64,000 nt of DNA from Lepturacanthus savala (taxonomy: Eukaryota; Chordata; Actinopteri; Scombriformes; Trichiuridae). The first letter of the stretch is position 1; every line of letters begins with the position of its first letter. Shown here one piece after another: positions 45,608 through 57,645 of this stretch. Below the pieces are notes generated by a model that was given only the letters and a program-made list of their open reading frames with translations, was not told the origin of the DNA and did not search any database. The stretch spans positions 3,743,092-3,807,091 of the forward strand of contig CM060466.1 in assembly GCA_030544235.1 (NCBI GenBank). Reading direction: 5' to 3'. Position numbers and translations under genes: made by a program.

Positions 45608-46427
45608 ACTTCTAACAAGTTCAAATTGCTGCGTTACAATGGTGAAGGCTCAGTGGATAATGACTTTTATTGATTAAAAATGACCTCTTATGTTTGTGAA
45701 TGACACATTGCAATGAATAATTCTTTAAAAAGGCCAAAAGTGAATCAAATAAGACACAAAGGAACAGAAGTGGTGAACCTCACATCAAACCAGAGGAAAA
45801 CCGACACAATTAGCAACCGAAACAACAACCAAAAAATCGGTTTTGAGAGATAAAAGTAGGCCAGTGTGGGATTGTAATACATGCCAGCTGGGAGGGAGCT
45901 TTTTCTATTTTCCGCTGTGAAGGTTTCATTTGGCTCATTGAGTGTTTTTCAAAGGGCAAACGATCATTCTGAAACCAGAATAGACGTGTGAAGATGCTGT
46001 GTTTTTAGGATGAGTAAAGACTCAACACTGTCTCTTCACATCTGACAGGACACCAACACCCTGAGCCTTAAGTTACTTGAGCTGCAGCTCAGAGCCTCAC
46101 AGACAACAAGTACTATTGAATTTTTTTATTTTTTCCAGGCCTTTTTCTCTCACTACAATGATGCAAAACACAGCAATGTCACAACAGGAATAGAATAGCA
46201 TTGTGGGGCAAATTCTACCCGAGTAAAGTCTCACAGGCTGATCTATCGATTTATTTTACCCAAGTATAATCTTGCACCAATTTTGGGTTAATTACTGTTT
46301 TATTTTCTATGAGCTTAAGTTATGCAACTATAAATTAAGTGTTTTTATACAAAATCATTGCAAACTAGATGTTGCTTGCTTTAAATATAGTGGTGCTATA
46401 TGCTGTAATTTGTACTAGCTTCGATCA
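45608..46427. other. No recognisable gene
   Basis: AT-rich unique sequence. Confidence 0.4.
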
Positions 46428-46475
46428 ATCAATCAATTATTTTATAGAGCACATTTAAAAACAACTTGCAACTAA
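46428..46475 (-). mobile_element. LINE-like 3' tail, minus strand
   Basis: ATCAATCAATCAATTATTTT then ATAGAGCACATTTAAAA is the inverse of the TATAAATAAAGTTTGATTGA-like end of L2-type fish LINEs. A tail fragment only. Confidence 0.5.
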
Positions 46476-47141
46476 TAAAAGTGATATCATAGCTAAAAAC
46501 ACAAGTAAGTAATTGCCTCATTACTATAATAGATTGCTTGTATACAGATGATAATTTGAACTAAAACTGAAATGGATATCTAAATAAAAAATGTGAAATA
46601 TTGACAGCTATAAAAACATTCAGAGAGATATGTTGGAACAATGGGATGAATATATGTTTTATGCCCTTAAGTCTCACTTATATCGGCTCAATGCCACATA
46701 GTTATTGAGGTTGTTGAGTATTTGACGACGCCTGCTGTGAAATATCGTGATGGACGATACTGGATGGACAGGAATGATGCAAAAATCAAAACCAAATGCA
46801 ACAGAAAGACACTGCAGGATAAAAATGCTCAAACACATAAAACAAGGGCAAAAATAACGCTCTGCTCCTGTTGTGCCCTGCAACGTTCAGACCCGAGCAC
46901 CACATTATACTTTGAATTATAGCTTTTGATCAGTTCAAATTAATTTTGTTTCCTTGGCAACAGAGACAAACCACGACTTTGCAGCGTTTCTTGTAGTTGT
47001 TATAGGAGTTTGTGTGTTTTTTAAAGTATTTGCAGTTGCATTTTTCTCCTGCAGCATTATTTATGTTGTTGCATCATTTCCGTGTTTGCAGCATTTTGCC
47101 ATTTCCCCCTGAGCATTTTGTTGACACATTGGTTGCGAAAA
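46476..47141. other. No recognisable gene
   Basis: AT-rich. GCATTTTTCTCCTGCAGCA near 47038 repeats the word GCAGCATT. The opposing ORFs at 46674-46922 have no domain. Confidence 0.35.
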
Positions 47142-47323
47142 AGGCAGTTTTTTGGCTTTAGTCCTGAAGAAAATGGTCAATCCAAAGACATAAGAGAAGC
47201 TATGTGCAGGATTTGTGCCATTGTATTTCAAGTAAAAAGACAGGCAGACAACCAGACTGCAGCAACACCTGCACCATCCAGCAGAATAACCCACATTACC
47301 AACATGTACCAGGCTTTTTAAAA
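47142..47323 (+). pseudogene. Possible hAT/ZBED-type BED zinc-finger fragment
   Basis: In the ORF from 47082, residues 23-45 read FFGFSPEENGQ, SKD, then MCRIC with a Cx2C pair (codons at 47205 and 47214). A single His follows at residue 71 in THITNMYQ. The aromatic-G-F, acidic-NG, CxxC order is that of BED fingers in hAT transposases. The second His is replaced and the spacing to the His is longer than usual, and a stop follows at once. It is probably a decayed transposase exon. No DDE/RNase H part follows. Confidence 0.4.
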
Positions 47324-48714
47324 AGCTAATAATAGCTAATTGATTTGTTTTCAGTTTCATGGTTGTGAGTTACGGTCGGACAGTTTTCTTTTCCTTTTCT
47401 GACATGTGTAAAAGCCTGTGAAACACATGGAGATGAGTAAACAATCATCTCAGCTGTTAGCTGCTGTCACATCCTGATGGTGTTAATGAAGCTTCTGCCT
47501 CTTCTTCAGTTTGGTTTTGTTTCAGGTTGCTGTAAAAACGCTGCATCCAGCTGGGACACAATGTCAGCTACATGTCTCATACGAAATAATGAAATAACAA
47601 GACAAACTAAGAGTTTTACTTTCTTAATAGCAAACTGTTATTTGGTCGTTATCATCAAAAAGCTTTTCATATCAAGGAAATAAAAGCTGAGAATAAGCCT
47701 CAGCTTGAAAATTAGCAGAATTTCCTTTGAGGTCTAGTTGGATTGAGACTCATATGGGAACGATAAAGGCCCCAGCTACAAAAGTCTAGATTTATTTTTT
47801 AACCGGATATTTTTGGGCGTCTGTTAAAAGAAAACAAATTTCTACACAGAAACAGGAATATGATGCATGTAAAAGCCTGCTACACATGTCAAATACCTGC
47901 AAAGGAACGTTTTGAGCAGTGATATGTGCAGATTTACTTGCACTTCATGATTTTATGATTAACATGATTTTCCAAGTTTGTCAGTTTGTTCATTGGTAAA
48001 AGAGTTTTGGGCTTAAGAAGTGAAAATAACAGCCTCCAGTCAGCTGTCTGGTAGCATATATGACTATAGATTGTGTTTTCACTGATTATAATGGAATTTA
48101 GGATTGTAAAACCTTCCGTTTTGAAGATAGAATCAATCTGCCCTCAACTTTGAACCACTGTAAAACGTTTATATGTGGAGACATAGACATTAACCAGTGA
48201 GGCGTGTCACCATATTCAGTTTGCTTTAATCATGTTTCATAACATTTTCCCATATTATTTGTCTAGTAGTTAACCTGTGAAACAATAATAATGTTTAAAA
48301 ACATTATTGTCTTGATAGATCTTTACCAGGTATGTGATTCCCAGGAGTTCAGTTTCCTTTATTTGCTGGATCGGTGTTTTATTTATGGAGATGTGTTTTA
48401 GCTCTGACTCACTCCTGAGAGAGTGATTTCAACCAAATATCAAGCTTTTCATTCTGGTTATGTTGCTTTTTTTGTTTTTACAAAGTTATGTTTAGCTCCT
48501 TAATCAAGATATTGCCTCAAACAGCAGGTGTTCTTACTGATGCATAAACGGCAGCATCATCTACATACATCATTAATTTAGCATCTTTTAGTACAGGAGG
48601 CAAATCATTTGTAAAAAGAAAATGGAGTGCATTAGTTTTATTTGTTGGAGCATTAACATTAAGGAAATGTCTGATGAGCTGAATGTCATCCCCTCACTGC
48701 AGCCTCTCTCTCTC

Positions 48715-48748
<34 letters not shown>

Positions 48749-49719
48749 CAAGTGCAATAAAACTGTCTCAATTAACAGGCCGATACTTTATCAATGCTCC
48801 TGATCAACAAGCATAAAGATGTGATGTTAAACATGTAGAAAAGTGATATTTTTGATCCAGTTTCTGCAGTTTCTCACCCACCAGCTCAGTTAAAAGCTAT
48901 AGAAACTAAAACAGAAGCTGCATGAAACTGAGCAGCAGAGGTCAGAGGTCAGTATTTATATCAGAAATATTATTTATAGTGATAAAATGGTCGATTAGTT
49001 TCCAGTCAGATATTAATTTAGTGTCTATAGTGACTCTACCCGTGCTGTTATATTTAATATATGAATACATTCTAATCTGTTCTATATGTATTTGTTGTTT
49101 AAATACTATATCTTTTAAAAAAGCAATCATCTAATAATGTAAAGGAATCGATATGATTATATATAAAGACTTACACTGATTAAGGAGTATTAAATAGCAT
49201 AATAGCATCAATAAAACCCTTTGTGGGTTAACTGCTTTCAACAAAAGTTGAGAAAAATAAGTCTTTTGTGCATGAAACAAGTCTTAGATCTTTTATTTCA
49301 ATTCAGAGCCAAAAAAAACTTTAATTTAAAACTTTAACTTTAATTTAAAAGTATAAGTATTGGATTTAAGCACAGCAGACTTTATATGGATGTTTTTAAA
49401 TTTATTTAATGATGAAGTGTGGAGTTTGGTGCCCACGAATCAGGAATCAAATCATTAAAATGAATCTTTATGCCCCTAAAAAGAACCATAAAGTATATAT
49501 ACATACATATTCCTATATTTAGTAGTGTAATATTCTGATTTAGCAGAATATCAGACCCTGTTTTAAAGTTTCAAAGTTTCATCCTGCAGGTGGATATGCA
49601 GCGATAATGATGCAGGAATAGTATTTGACATGTAGAACTCTCAGAATAATTTAATTCAACAATTTAAACTGAGATTTTGTGGAAATACTTTACTCATCCA
49701 TTGTCATCCCGGTGGTTTC
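47324..49719. other. No recognisable gene; CT/AC microsatellite
   Basis: (CT)n at 48705-48715 leads into (AC)15 at 48717-48746. Otherwise AT-rich unique sequence. ORFs at 48922-49134 and its opposite strand overlap without domains. Confidence 0.4.
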
Positions 49720-50300
49720 GGGGCATTTGTAACGTACTCCTGCGTCTTTAATTTCAATTTTCCGCAAAAGGAGAAAAAAAAACGGAAACCGGGGTTACAT
49801 CTTAAATATAAGTTATGAATAAAATCTCTCATTAAAACATATTTAATTCTCCTATAAAACCAATAACGACAGTTGGTTTTCCATCTCCCTGCGAACTGCC
49901 AAAAGCAATAACTCCACTTCACAATCCCCGCCGCCGCAGCCAGGCTATAATATAAATTACTTTGACAAATATTTTTCCAAAACCCTCGGCAGCCATATGC
50001 AGAGCCGAGGAGGAGGAGGAGGAGGAGGAGGAGGAGGAGGAGGAGGAGCACGACTTAATCGCTGTGACAAGCCTCGTCTAATGGAGATTCCGACTCAGGG
50101 GGATTTCATCAATGAACTATCGGAATACATCAAAATGCAGGAACTTCGGAATATCTTGAGGAGTAAAAAAAAGGAGATTTTTGGGAAGAACATGACTGGA
50201 AAAGTGCTTCATTGACAGACTCTGGGCTCTGGATGCTGCTCTACACTGAGCTGATATATTCCTCTGTCAACATACCTTTCAGAAGGCTTTCATCTATGAT
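49720..50300. promoter_or_regulatory. Candidate conserved non-coding block around a GAG repeat
   Basis: Complex sequence such as ATAACGACAGTTGGTTTTCC, CAGGCTATAATATAAATTAC and GGAATACATCAAAATGCAGG flanks the triplet tract at 50006-50048. The 72-codon ORF at 49997-50215 is open across the non-repeat half, but I recognise no domain. An exon remains possible though unlikely. Confidence 0.3.
50006..50048 (+). repeat. (GAG)14 trinucleotide repeat
   Basis: Uninterrupted GAG/GGA run. It encodes polyglycine in one plus frame and polyleucine on the minus strand. Confidence 0.95.
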
Positions 50301-50432
50301 ATGTGATCAGACTACTGTACTCGCACTAATCTATTCTCTCTGCAGTGGAGCTGGACTATTATAAGCCGGCTGGGTAATATGACCCATGTGGTGCAGTCAT
50401 TTCAGCCACACTGTTATTCCAACAAGCAGCTG

Positions 50433-50435
<3 letters not shown>

Positions 50436-50518
<83 letters not shown>
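50436..50518. repeat. (GT)41 microsatellite
   Basis: An uninterrupted 83-bp run. ORFs of alternating Cys/Val and His/Thr are its translations. Confidence 0.98.
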
Positions 50519-50519
<1 letters not shown>

Positions 50520-51242
50520 GCTGGCACACCATGGGGTCAAGCTTATTTTGTAAAGACAAACACTCATGAGTTGATTTGTCCAGCAGCAGCAGACAGGATT
50601 TGGCAGCAGTTCAGAGTCCATTTAACTGGACTTGTTGCTGTCGAGGATTTTATCTGATTTACAGGCTGTTTTTTTTGTTTTATTTTAAGTTTCTCACGTA
50701 CAAATTTGAGTGGACATGATTTAACTTTTTAAAAAAGCAACCTTTTACATGGTGTTGTCATTGTCTAATAATCGATAGAGACTCAAAGAGTACAGTAGCA
50801 TCAATAAAATCCCAATAATTTGATTCCTAAAACTTTATTTGTATCAACCGCTTTCAACAAAATTTAAGAGAAACAAGTCTTAGAACTTTTTATTTCACCT
50901 CATGGAAAACACATCAAATATCTGTAGTTGTACAAGTAAAGGAGTTAAACAATATCATCCAGGTCATATACCACAAGACTGTAATTATTAAAAAAAAAAT
51001 CATACTATATTCTGATTTATTGCATTTTTGTGAATGCATAAACTTATAAATGTACCTCACTAAAAAACAAACTATGGGTTCATTTGCATGGTTGCATTTT
51101 AATTTCATGTCAAAATACTTTGTATATATCATGAATAATAATGTCAACATTAATCATATTTTTATGAATGGTGATTTAATTTAAAAACAATGAACATGTT
51201 TGTAAATAAATATGTATGTTTGTTTGAAGATGTACAGTTTGG
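50519..51242. other. No recognisable gene
   Basis: AT-rich unique sequence. Confidence 0.4.
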
Positions 51243-51309
<67 letters not shown>

Positions 51310-51310
51310 A
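51243..51310. repeat. Compound (AC)n(AT)24(AC)n microsatellite
   Basis: Short CA runs flank an uninterrupted AT tract (51254-51302). The AT tract is self-complementary and could extrude a cruciform. Confidence 0.97.
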
Positions 51311-51329
51311 TATATTCTATTGTATGTAA

Positions 51330-51400
51330 ACAGCAGGTCCAACAAACATTTTGTTATCCAGGATAATGACAATAAAGACTCTTGAATAAAGTCAAATTGA
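51330..51400 (+). mobile_element. Possible LINE-like 3' tail
   Basis: ACATTTTGTTATCCAGGATA, then ATGACAATAAAGACTCTTGA and ATAAAG, resembles the ATGACAATAAAG terminus of several teleost non-LTR families. It is short and has no coding part. Confidence 0.35.
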
Positions 51401-52065
51401 CTGATTGATAGCTTTAATGCTAATTTAGCCACGTTAAATCACATTCATTCATACCTACAACAGTGGAAATAAAACATGCCAGCGGTTAAAATGAATGAAA
51501 TGATGTTAAAAGGGAACTTTTCACTCCTAATTTTCCAGGATAACTCAATTCAATCCAGGACATTTGATCTTTTTTCTTATTTTCCATAAGTTTTCCATGA
51601 TATGTGGGAAGCCTGAATTAGGTTTACAAGGGGTTTAATGAGTAGTAGGATGGGAAGTAGTTGAGGAATAGTTGCAGAAACAGCCGTTATATTATTATAA
51701 ATTATATTATATACTCATATTGTAAACTGACAACAGCAATTGTTGTAGAATTACAACAAAAAGACAACATGCTCTACATGTTCTAGTAAGTGTATAGTTT
51801 TGTAATATGAACACTATTAAGAGCATTTTACCTACTTGAATCTAATAAATACAGCCCAATAAATAAAGTTTAGCAGCTTGTGAAAGTTCTGGACCTGTGA
51901 GTCAACTTATATACAAATGTCCTCTCTAGTAGCTTTATAAAAGTATTTAATAGGAATAAAATGAGTGTGTTAAGGTGAAAAAAACAACATGTATACCTAT
52001 TTTTTTAGAAGAAAAACTGCAATTCTGCAACGTCGGGTCTTACAATAAGTACAGTTGAGATATTG

Positions 52066-52068
<3 letters not shown>
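51401..52068. other. No recognisable gene
   Basis: AT-rich unique sequence. Confidence 0.4.

Positions 52069-52125
<57 letters not shown>
52069..52125. repeat. (TA)28 microsatellite
   Basis: An uninterrupted self-complementary TA run. Confidence 0.98.
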
Positions 52126-52129
<4 letters not shown>

Positions 52130-52207
52130 AGACTCCTGTGGCCTCATCCTCTCTTACAGTCTATGAGACACTGATTGGAAATGACAGACCAGCTGGTCAG
52201 AAACACA

Positions 52208-52270
52208 GAGAGAGAGAGAGAGAGAGAGATCTCCTCCTGGTTCCCACACAGACACACACACACACACACA
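52208..52270. repeat. (GA)11 and (CA)9 microsatellites
   Basis: GA at 52208-52229 and CA at about 52252-52270, separated by about 22 bp of unique sequence. Confidence 0.95.
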
Positions 52271-52306
52271 ATTCAATCAATTCAACTCAAAGCATCGACT
52301 GTCTCG

Positions 52307-52499
<193 letters not shown>

Positions 52500-52600
52500 T
52501 CCAGCTGCTGGTGAGACCAGGTCTCCATGAGTCCAGCTCCTGTCAGAACTCATAAATAAGGAGGAACCAGGCCACATTAAACAGCTTTGACAGAGAGGTG

Positions 52601-52690
52601 TAACTCTGTGGTTCTCAATGTGAGGTCCAGGGACCTCCGGGGGTCCTCGAGGTGGTTTCAGAGGGTCCCCAGCAAAAAAAAAGGGGAATA
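52601..52690 (+). mobile_element. hAT-like left terminus
   Basis: CTCTGTGGTTCTCAATGTGA, then GGTCCAGGGACCTCCGGGGG and GGTCCTCGAGGTGGTTTCAG, is a variant of the CAGTGGTTCTCAA terminus of teleost hAT elements. A compatible inverse end is at 61590-61666. The 8 bp before it (GAGAGGTG) match the 8 bp after that end (TAGAGGTG) at 7 positions. Confidence 0.5.
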
Positions 52691-52737
52691 ATCTGTCTAT
52701 AAAAGGAAGGAGCATCTGTCTATAGATGATATTAGCC

Positions 52738-52850
52738 TTGTTTTCTTAAAACAAGAGCAAATTCACCTAAATCTCCCAGTGGAATTACCCAATATTGGAC
52801 TAATTGTACCAAAAAACAAGATATTTAAGTTTTTAAAGTGCAAATACAGG
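52738..52850. mobile_element. Family P MITE fragment (right half)
   Basis: TTTTCTTAAAACAAGAGCAA, CAATATTGGACTAATTGTAC and CAAAAAACAAGATATTTAAG correspond to the right arm of the palindromic MITE. The left arm is absent. Confidence 0.6.
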
Positions 52851-53025
52851 AAATAAAACAGATTACACAGAGTATATCTTGATCAAATCAGGGATTCTTA
52901 TCTAAAGTGTACTTAAATTTGTAATATTCAAATAGTATTTAGATAATAATTTTAGAACATAATTTGGAATATTTTAATACATTAAATGGGAAATTAAATG
53001 AGAATTTGCTGGATTTCTACATCTT

Positions 53026-53140
53026 ACACTGCAAACGGGAGAATAATTAGTCACATATTGAGTAGAATGACAGATAATTTATCTTATTTCAGGTTTTTAA
53101 TTGATTTTAGTCAATTTTATTTTTTAAGGAAATGTTAGTC
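53026..53140. mobile_element. Family P MITE fragment (left half)
   Basis: CACTGCAAACGGGAGAATAA through TTATCTTATTTCAGGTTTTT and AAGGAAATGTTAG matches the left arm. About 175 bp separates it from the right-arm fragment at 52738-52850. Confidence 0.6.
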
Positions 53141-53639
53141 TTCAACCTGAGAGCACCAATTAGTAATTGGTGCACACCATTTATTAAATGAATATCATAA
53201 AACGTATTTTTCTCCTGTGGCCGTAGTGACTTGTGTTGGTGTGGACCTGTGTTTGGTTTTGTTTGTTCCTCCTTGTCGGAGCAGTTAGTCTTTGTTTGGA
53301 ATAATGATGGTAATTACTTAGGGGACAATCTGCTCCATGACATTTCCTTTCCTGATGCACCTGCTTTTTGTGCACAGATGGTTTCGGTCTCTGTGAAGGT
53401 TTTTTTTAATCAAATATTCTGATAGAAATTTACACTGCCAGTTTTTTTATAGCTAATCACCCTTCTAATTATGACCGGGTGTTTGTGTGTGATTTATTTC
53501 AATTAATTTGACCTGAGTTTATGACCAGAGGTGTCATTTCAGTTTAAGGCCTTAACATCCTGAGGGCTGGTAGAGTTAGAAAAAGATGGAAATTACTAAT
53601 TTAAATACAGAAATACTGGAGGAGTTGGAGAGCAAAATC
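53141..53639. other. No recognisable gene
   Basis: Unique sequence. Opposing ORFs at 53184-53422 have no domain. Confidence 0.4.
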
Positions 53640-53847
53640 AAGAAATGAGTATATATAGTATATATATGAGCATATATAGTAGTATTATGAGTAGTAGTAA
53701 TAGTTGTAGTAAAAACATTAGTATGGGTAGTTGTAGTTATAAATTAATAAATAAGTAGTAAAATAATAAATGAGTAGTAGTAGTAGTAATAGCATTAGTA
53801 TTAGTAGTAGTATATGAATAAATCAGTAGAAGTAGTAGTTATAGCAT

Positions 53848-53881
<34 letters not shown>

Positions 53882-54435
53882 TATAGCATTAGTAGTAGTA
53901 GTAGTAGTAATCATAGTAGTAAATTAATAAATAAGCAGTAGTCAAATTAGTATTAGTAGTATATGAATAAATGAGTAGTAGTAATAGCATTAGTAGTAGT
54001 AGTAAATGAATAAATCAGTAGAAGTACTAGTAGTTTAGCATTAGTAGTAGTAGTAGTAGTAGTAATCATAGTAGTAAATTAATAAATACGTAGTAGTCAA
54101 ATTAGTATTAGTAGTATATGAATAAATGAGTAGTAGTAGTAATAGTATTAGTAGTGGTAGTAGTAGTAATAGCATTATTAGTAGTAGCAGCATTAGTATG
54201 ATCAGAGTAGTAATAGTAGTAGTAAATTAATAAAAGTAGTAGTAGGAGTAGATGCATTAGTATGAGTAGTAGTAGTAATAGTAGTAGTAGCAGCATTAGT
54301 ATGATCAGAATAGTAATAGTAGTAGTAAATTACTAAATGAGTGATAGTAGTAGTGTTGTTAGTAGTAGTAGTAGCAGTAATAGCATTAGTAGTAGGTGGT
54401 AATAGTAGTATTAGTCGTAGCATTAGTAGCAGCAT
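53640..54435. repeat. Irregular TAG-triplet field
   Basis: AGT/TAG triplets dominate, interrupted by AAATTAATAAAT-like words. Segments such as GCATTAGTAGTAGTAGTAGT and TATGAATAAATGAGTAGTAG recur. It grades into the regular 54-bp array at 54436. Confidence 0.9.
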
Positions 54436-54866
54436 CAGTAGTAGTACTAGTAATATTAGTATTAGCAGCAGTAATATTACTAGTAGCATCAGTAGTAGTA
54501 CTAGTAATATTAGTATTAGCAGTAGTAATATTACTAGTAGCAGCAGTAGTAGTACTAGTAATATTAGTATTAGCAGTAGTAATATTACTAGCAGCATCAG
54601 TATTAGTACTAGTAATATTAGTATTAGCAGCAGTAATATTACTAGTAGCAGCAGTAGTAGTACTAGTAATATTAGTATTAGCAGCAGTAATATTACTAGT
54701 AGCAGCAGTAGTAGTACTAGTAATATTAGTATTAGAAGTAGTAATATTACTAGTAGCATTAGTAGTAGTACTAGTAATATTAGCATTAGCAGAAGTAATA
54801 TTACTAGTAGCAGCAGTAGTAGTACTAGTAATATTAGTATTAGCAGTATTACTAGTAGCAGCAGGT
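54436..54866. repeat. 54-bp satellite, 8 units, with internal palindrome
   Basis: The word GTACTAG recurs at exactly 54444, 54498, 54552, 54606, 54660, 54714, 54768 and 54822, a perfect 54-bp period with no indels. Within a unit, CTAGTAATATTAGTATTAGC is answered by TAATATTACTAG, so each unit can fold on itself. It evolved from TAG triplets (54 = 18 x 3). Long Ser/Ile/Asn, Val/Leu and Leu/Ile frames on both strands are repeat translations. Confidence 0.95.
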
Positions 54867-55010
54867 ATGGTTTGCGCTAAAGCTAATTTACAGCTCTGTT
54901 GCTGATCTTTTATCTAAGATTCTGACCTGATGTTTTCTCACTGAACACAATCACACAGTAAATATACTGGACATGAAAAAACACTGGAGAAGCATTTAGA
55001 ACAGCTGAAG

Positions 55011-55041
<31 letters not shown>

Positions 55042-55329
55042 TCTCTGCCATAGGCAAAGATCAGAAAGAGGAGGCACGTGAAGACTTCCTCATGTCAGCA
55101 GCATGTGCGTGATCCTTGTTCTTCAGCACCCAAACCCTCATCACACGCACACACACATATATATATATATATACACACACACATATATATACACATACAT
55201 ACACACTATCTGGATGACAGGATCTTTGCCTGAGGTGACCTCTGCAGCAGCCTGACCACTAATGACTTCTGACATGTCAGCAACAAGAAAAGTGCGAACA
55301 AAGCACCAGTTACACCCAGTTACACCCTT
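54867..55329. other. No gene; (AC)13 and CA/TA compound microsatellites
   Basis: AC run at 55015-55040 and a CA/TA compound at 55145-55206. ORFs crossing these are not supported. Confidence 0.5.
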
Positions 55330-56095
55330 TCTATTACTAACCCCAGTAACCCCAGAGTAACCAGTACCCAACCCCAGTACTCCTAGTATATAACCCCAGT
55401 ATCTAACCCCAGTACCCCTAGTATATAACCCCAGTATCTAACCCCAGTAACCCCAGTACCTAACCCCAGTAACCCCAGTACCTAACCCCAGTATATGACC
55501 CCAGTATCTAACCCCAGTAACCCCAGTACCTAACCCCAGTAACCCCAGTACCTAACCCCAGTATATGACCCCAGTATCTAACCCCAGTAACCCCAGTACC
55601 TAACCCCAGAATATGACCGCAGTATCTAACCCCAGTAACCCCAGTACCCAACCCCAGTATATGACCCCAGTATCTAACCCCAGTACTCCTAGTATATTAC
55701 CCCAGTATCTAACCCCAGTGACCCCAGTACCCAACCCCAGTACCCAACCCCAGTACCAAACCCCAGTACCAAACCCCAGTACCAAACCCCAGTACCTAAC
55801 CCCAGTACCCAACCCCAGTACCTAACCCCAGTACCTAACCCCAGTACCAAACCCCAGTACCAAACCCCAGTACCAAACCCCAGTACCAAACCCCAGTACC
55901 TAACCCCAGTACCAAACCCCAGTACCTAACCCCAGTACCTAACCCCAGTACCTAACCCCAGTACCAAACCCCAGTACCAAACCCCAGTACCTAACCCCAG
56001 TACCTAACCCCAGTACCAACCCCAGTACCAACCCCAGTACCAAACCCCAGTACCAAACCCTGGTACCTAACCCCAGTATCCAATCCCAGTCTACA
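55330..56095. repeat. CCCAGTA minisatellite with shifting unit
   Basis: Units are built on CCCCAGTA plus a short variable linker. On the left, composite units such as CCCCAGTATATGA, CCCCAGTATCTAA and CCCCAGTAA mix. From about 55730 the array becomes regular with 13-mers CCCCAGTACCTAA and CCCCAGTACCAAA. The minus strand is G-rich (TGGGGTT). All ORFs here (repeated GTGVWYWG or NPSTQPQY-like text) are repeat translations. Confidence 0.95.
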
Positions 56096-57191
56096 GCCTC
56101 CTGGTCTGAGAGGGGTTTACGTTGGCCGGCCTGTGACCATGTGTGACTGCGAGCCTCCAGTCGGTTCTGGTGACTCTTGCTGCATCGCTTTGCCTGAGGT
56201 GGGCCACAAATATGGAAAAAACTGAGGTTGACCAGCAAATATAACTCCCAGCTCTCACAGGACTCTGACTCAGGAACCATTCGACCCCTGACACTGGTGA
56301 CTAGCAACCATAAAACACTGAATGAAGACAGGCCTGGCAAGGTCAGAAACTGTGGAGATGTCATACAAAATTATAAATAATTGGACTTTAAAGACATTTT
56401 CCCAGTTGTTTTACAAGCTGGATTTTAGTGTTAACTGTTTCTAAATGCATGGACTTGTATATAAGGCTGCTCCCTAAATATTTGTTTTATTTTATATTTA
56501 TTTCCTATCAAGTGTGTATCATTTCCCCTTAGCATGTTAAATTATTACATTTCAAATTTTCCATATTATATATTGGGTTGAAAATGGAGTGAGTGAATAT
56601 ATACATATAAAAATAATAAAATGCTAAATCAAGTAAATGTGAAAATAATACAAAATATGTTCATTTTAAATATTCATTTCCTATTATTTGTGTATTTTCT
56701 CTTTGCAAATGATTTTTTTATTTCAATTTTAATTTTCTATTTTATATATTGGGGTGAAAATTAATGAGGTGAGTGAATAAAAAAAAGGAAATTTCAATAA
56801 AAAAAAATTGTATTTTATTTTTCATTGTACATATTGAATAGAATTAAAAGAGTGAAGTAAATAAATTAAAACAAAATTAAAAATTAATCAATAAAATGGA
56901 AAATCAAATGTGAAAATACACAAATATATTCATTTTAATATTTATTTCCTATTATTTGTGTATTATTTTCCATTTGCATGTGAATTTACTTAATTTTTTT
57001 ATTTTTTTTTTGACTGAGTGAATAAATAAATATATTGCAAAATGAATAAACATAATGGAAAATCAAATAAATGTGAAAATAGTACACAAATAAATTAAAT
57101 AGATTTAAATTAAATAAATATTGATATTCACAGGTATATTAACTTAAGTTAATTTTTTTAGGTCAAAATTGTGGAGATGTCTCAAAATAAT

Positions 57192-57194
<3 letters not shown>
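56096..57194. other. Unique then very AT-rich sequence; no gene
   Basis: 56096-56350 is GC-richer and unique. A 141-codon minus-strand ORF (56364-55939) crosses from it into the minisatellite, and its non-repeat half has no recognisable domain. From 56400 the sequence is AT-rich, and blocks such as AATGTGAAAATAATACA and ATTTCCTATTATTTGTGTAT recur in diverged form. Confidence 0.45.

Positions 57195-57272
<78 letters not shown>
57195..57272. repeat. (AT)39 microsatellite
   Basis: An uninterrupted self-complementary run, the longest AT tract in the window. Confidence 0.98.
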
Positions 57273-57276
<4 letters not shown>

Positions 57277-57645
57277 TAAATACTTTGATAAATTATTTTA
57301 TGGATTAATTAAATGGTAAATTGAATTAATATGAATATTTACTAGTATATTCATGGACTGAGTTATTTATTATTTATTTATTCTTAATTGTGGCAGTTTA
57401 AATCCTCCATAAAAAAGAATAAATGTATTTATAAAATTATAAATTAATAAATAAAATGGGAAAAATGGAAAATCAAATAAATGTGGAAAAAATACACTAC
57501 ACAAATAAATTAAATGTAAACCGGTATATGCGTAATGGTATATTTATTCATATCATTATTTATTTAATCTTGAGTTTCAGTCCTCCATATTTTGGGTTTT
57601 TGACACTTTCTTTTATAAAACATCTTAAAGCATAAAGCTCATCAT
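57273..57645. other. AT-rich; no gene
   Basis: Continues the AT-rich, internally repetitive texture, with ATAAATAAAATGGGAAAAA-like words. Confidence 0.4.

Noticed and set aside
54202..54905. ORFs of 169-194 codons rich in Leu/Ile, Val/Leu or Ser/Ile
   Set aside because: They lie within TAG-triplet and 54-bp satellite DNA and occur in several frames and on both strands.
55330..56095. Interstitial telomeric repeat
   Set aside because: The TGGGGTT words on the minus strand are not in tandem TTAGGG register. The unit is CCCCAGTA-based.
55600..56364. Trp/Tyr/Gly-rich and Pro/Asn/Ser-rich ORFs
   Set aside because: Repeat translations of the CCCAGTA minisatellite. The part of the 141-codon frame outside it has no domain.
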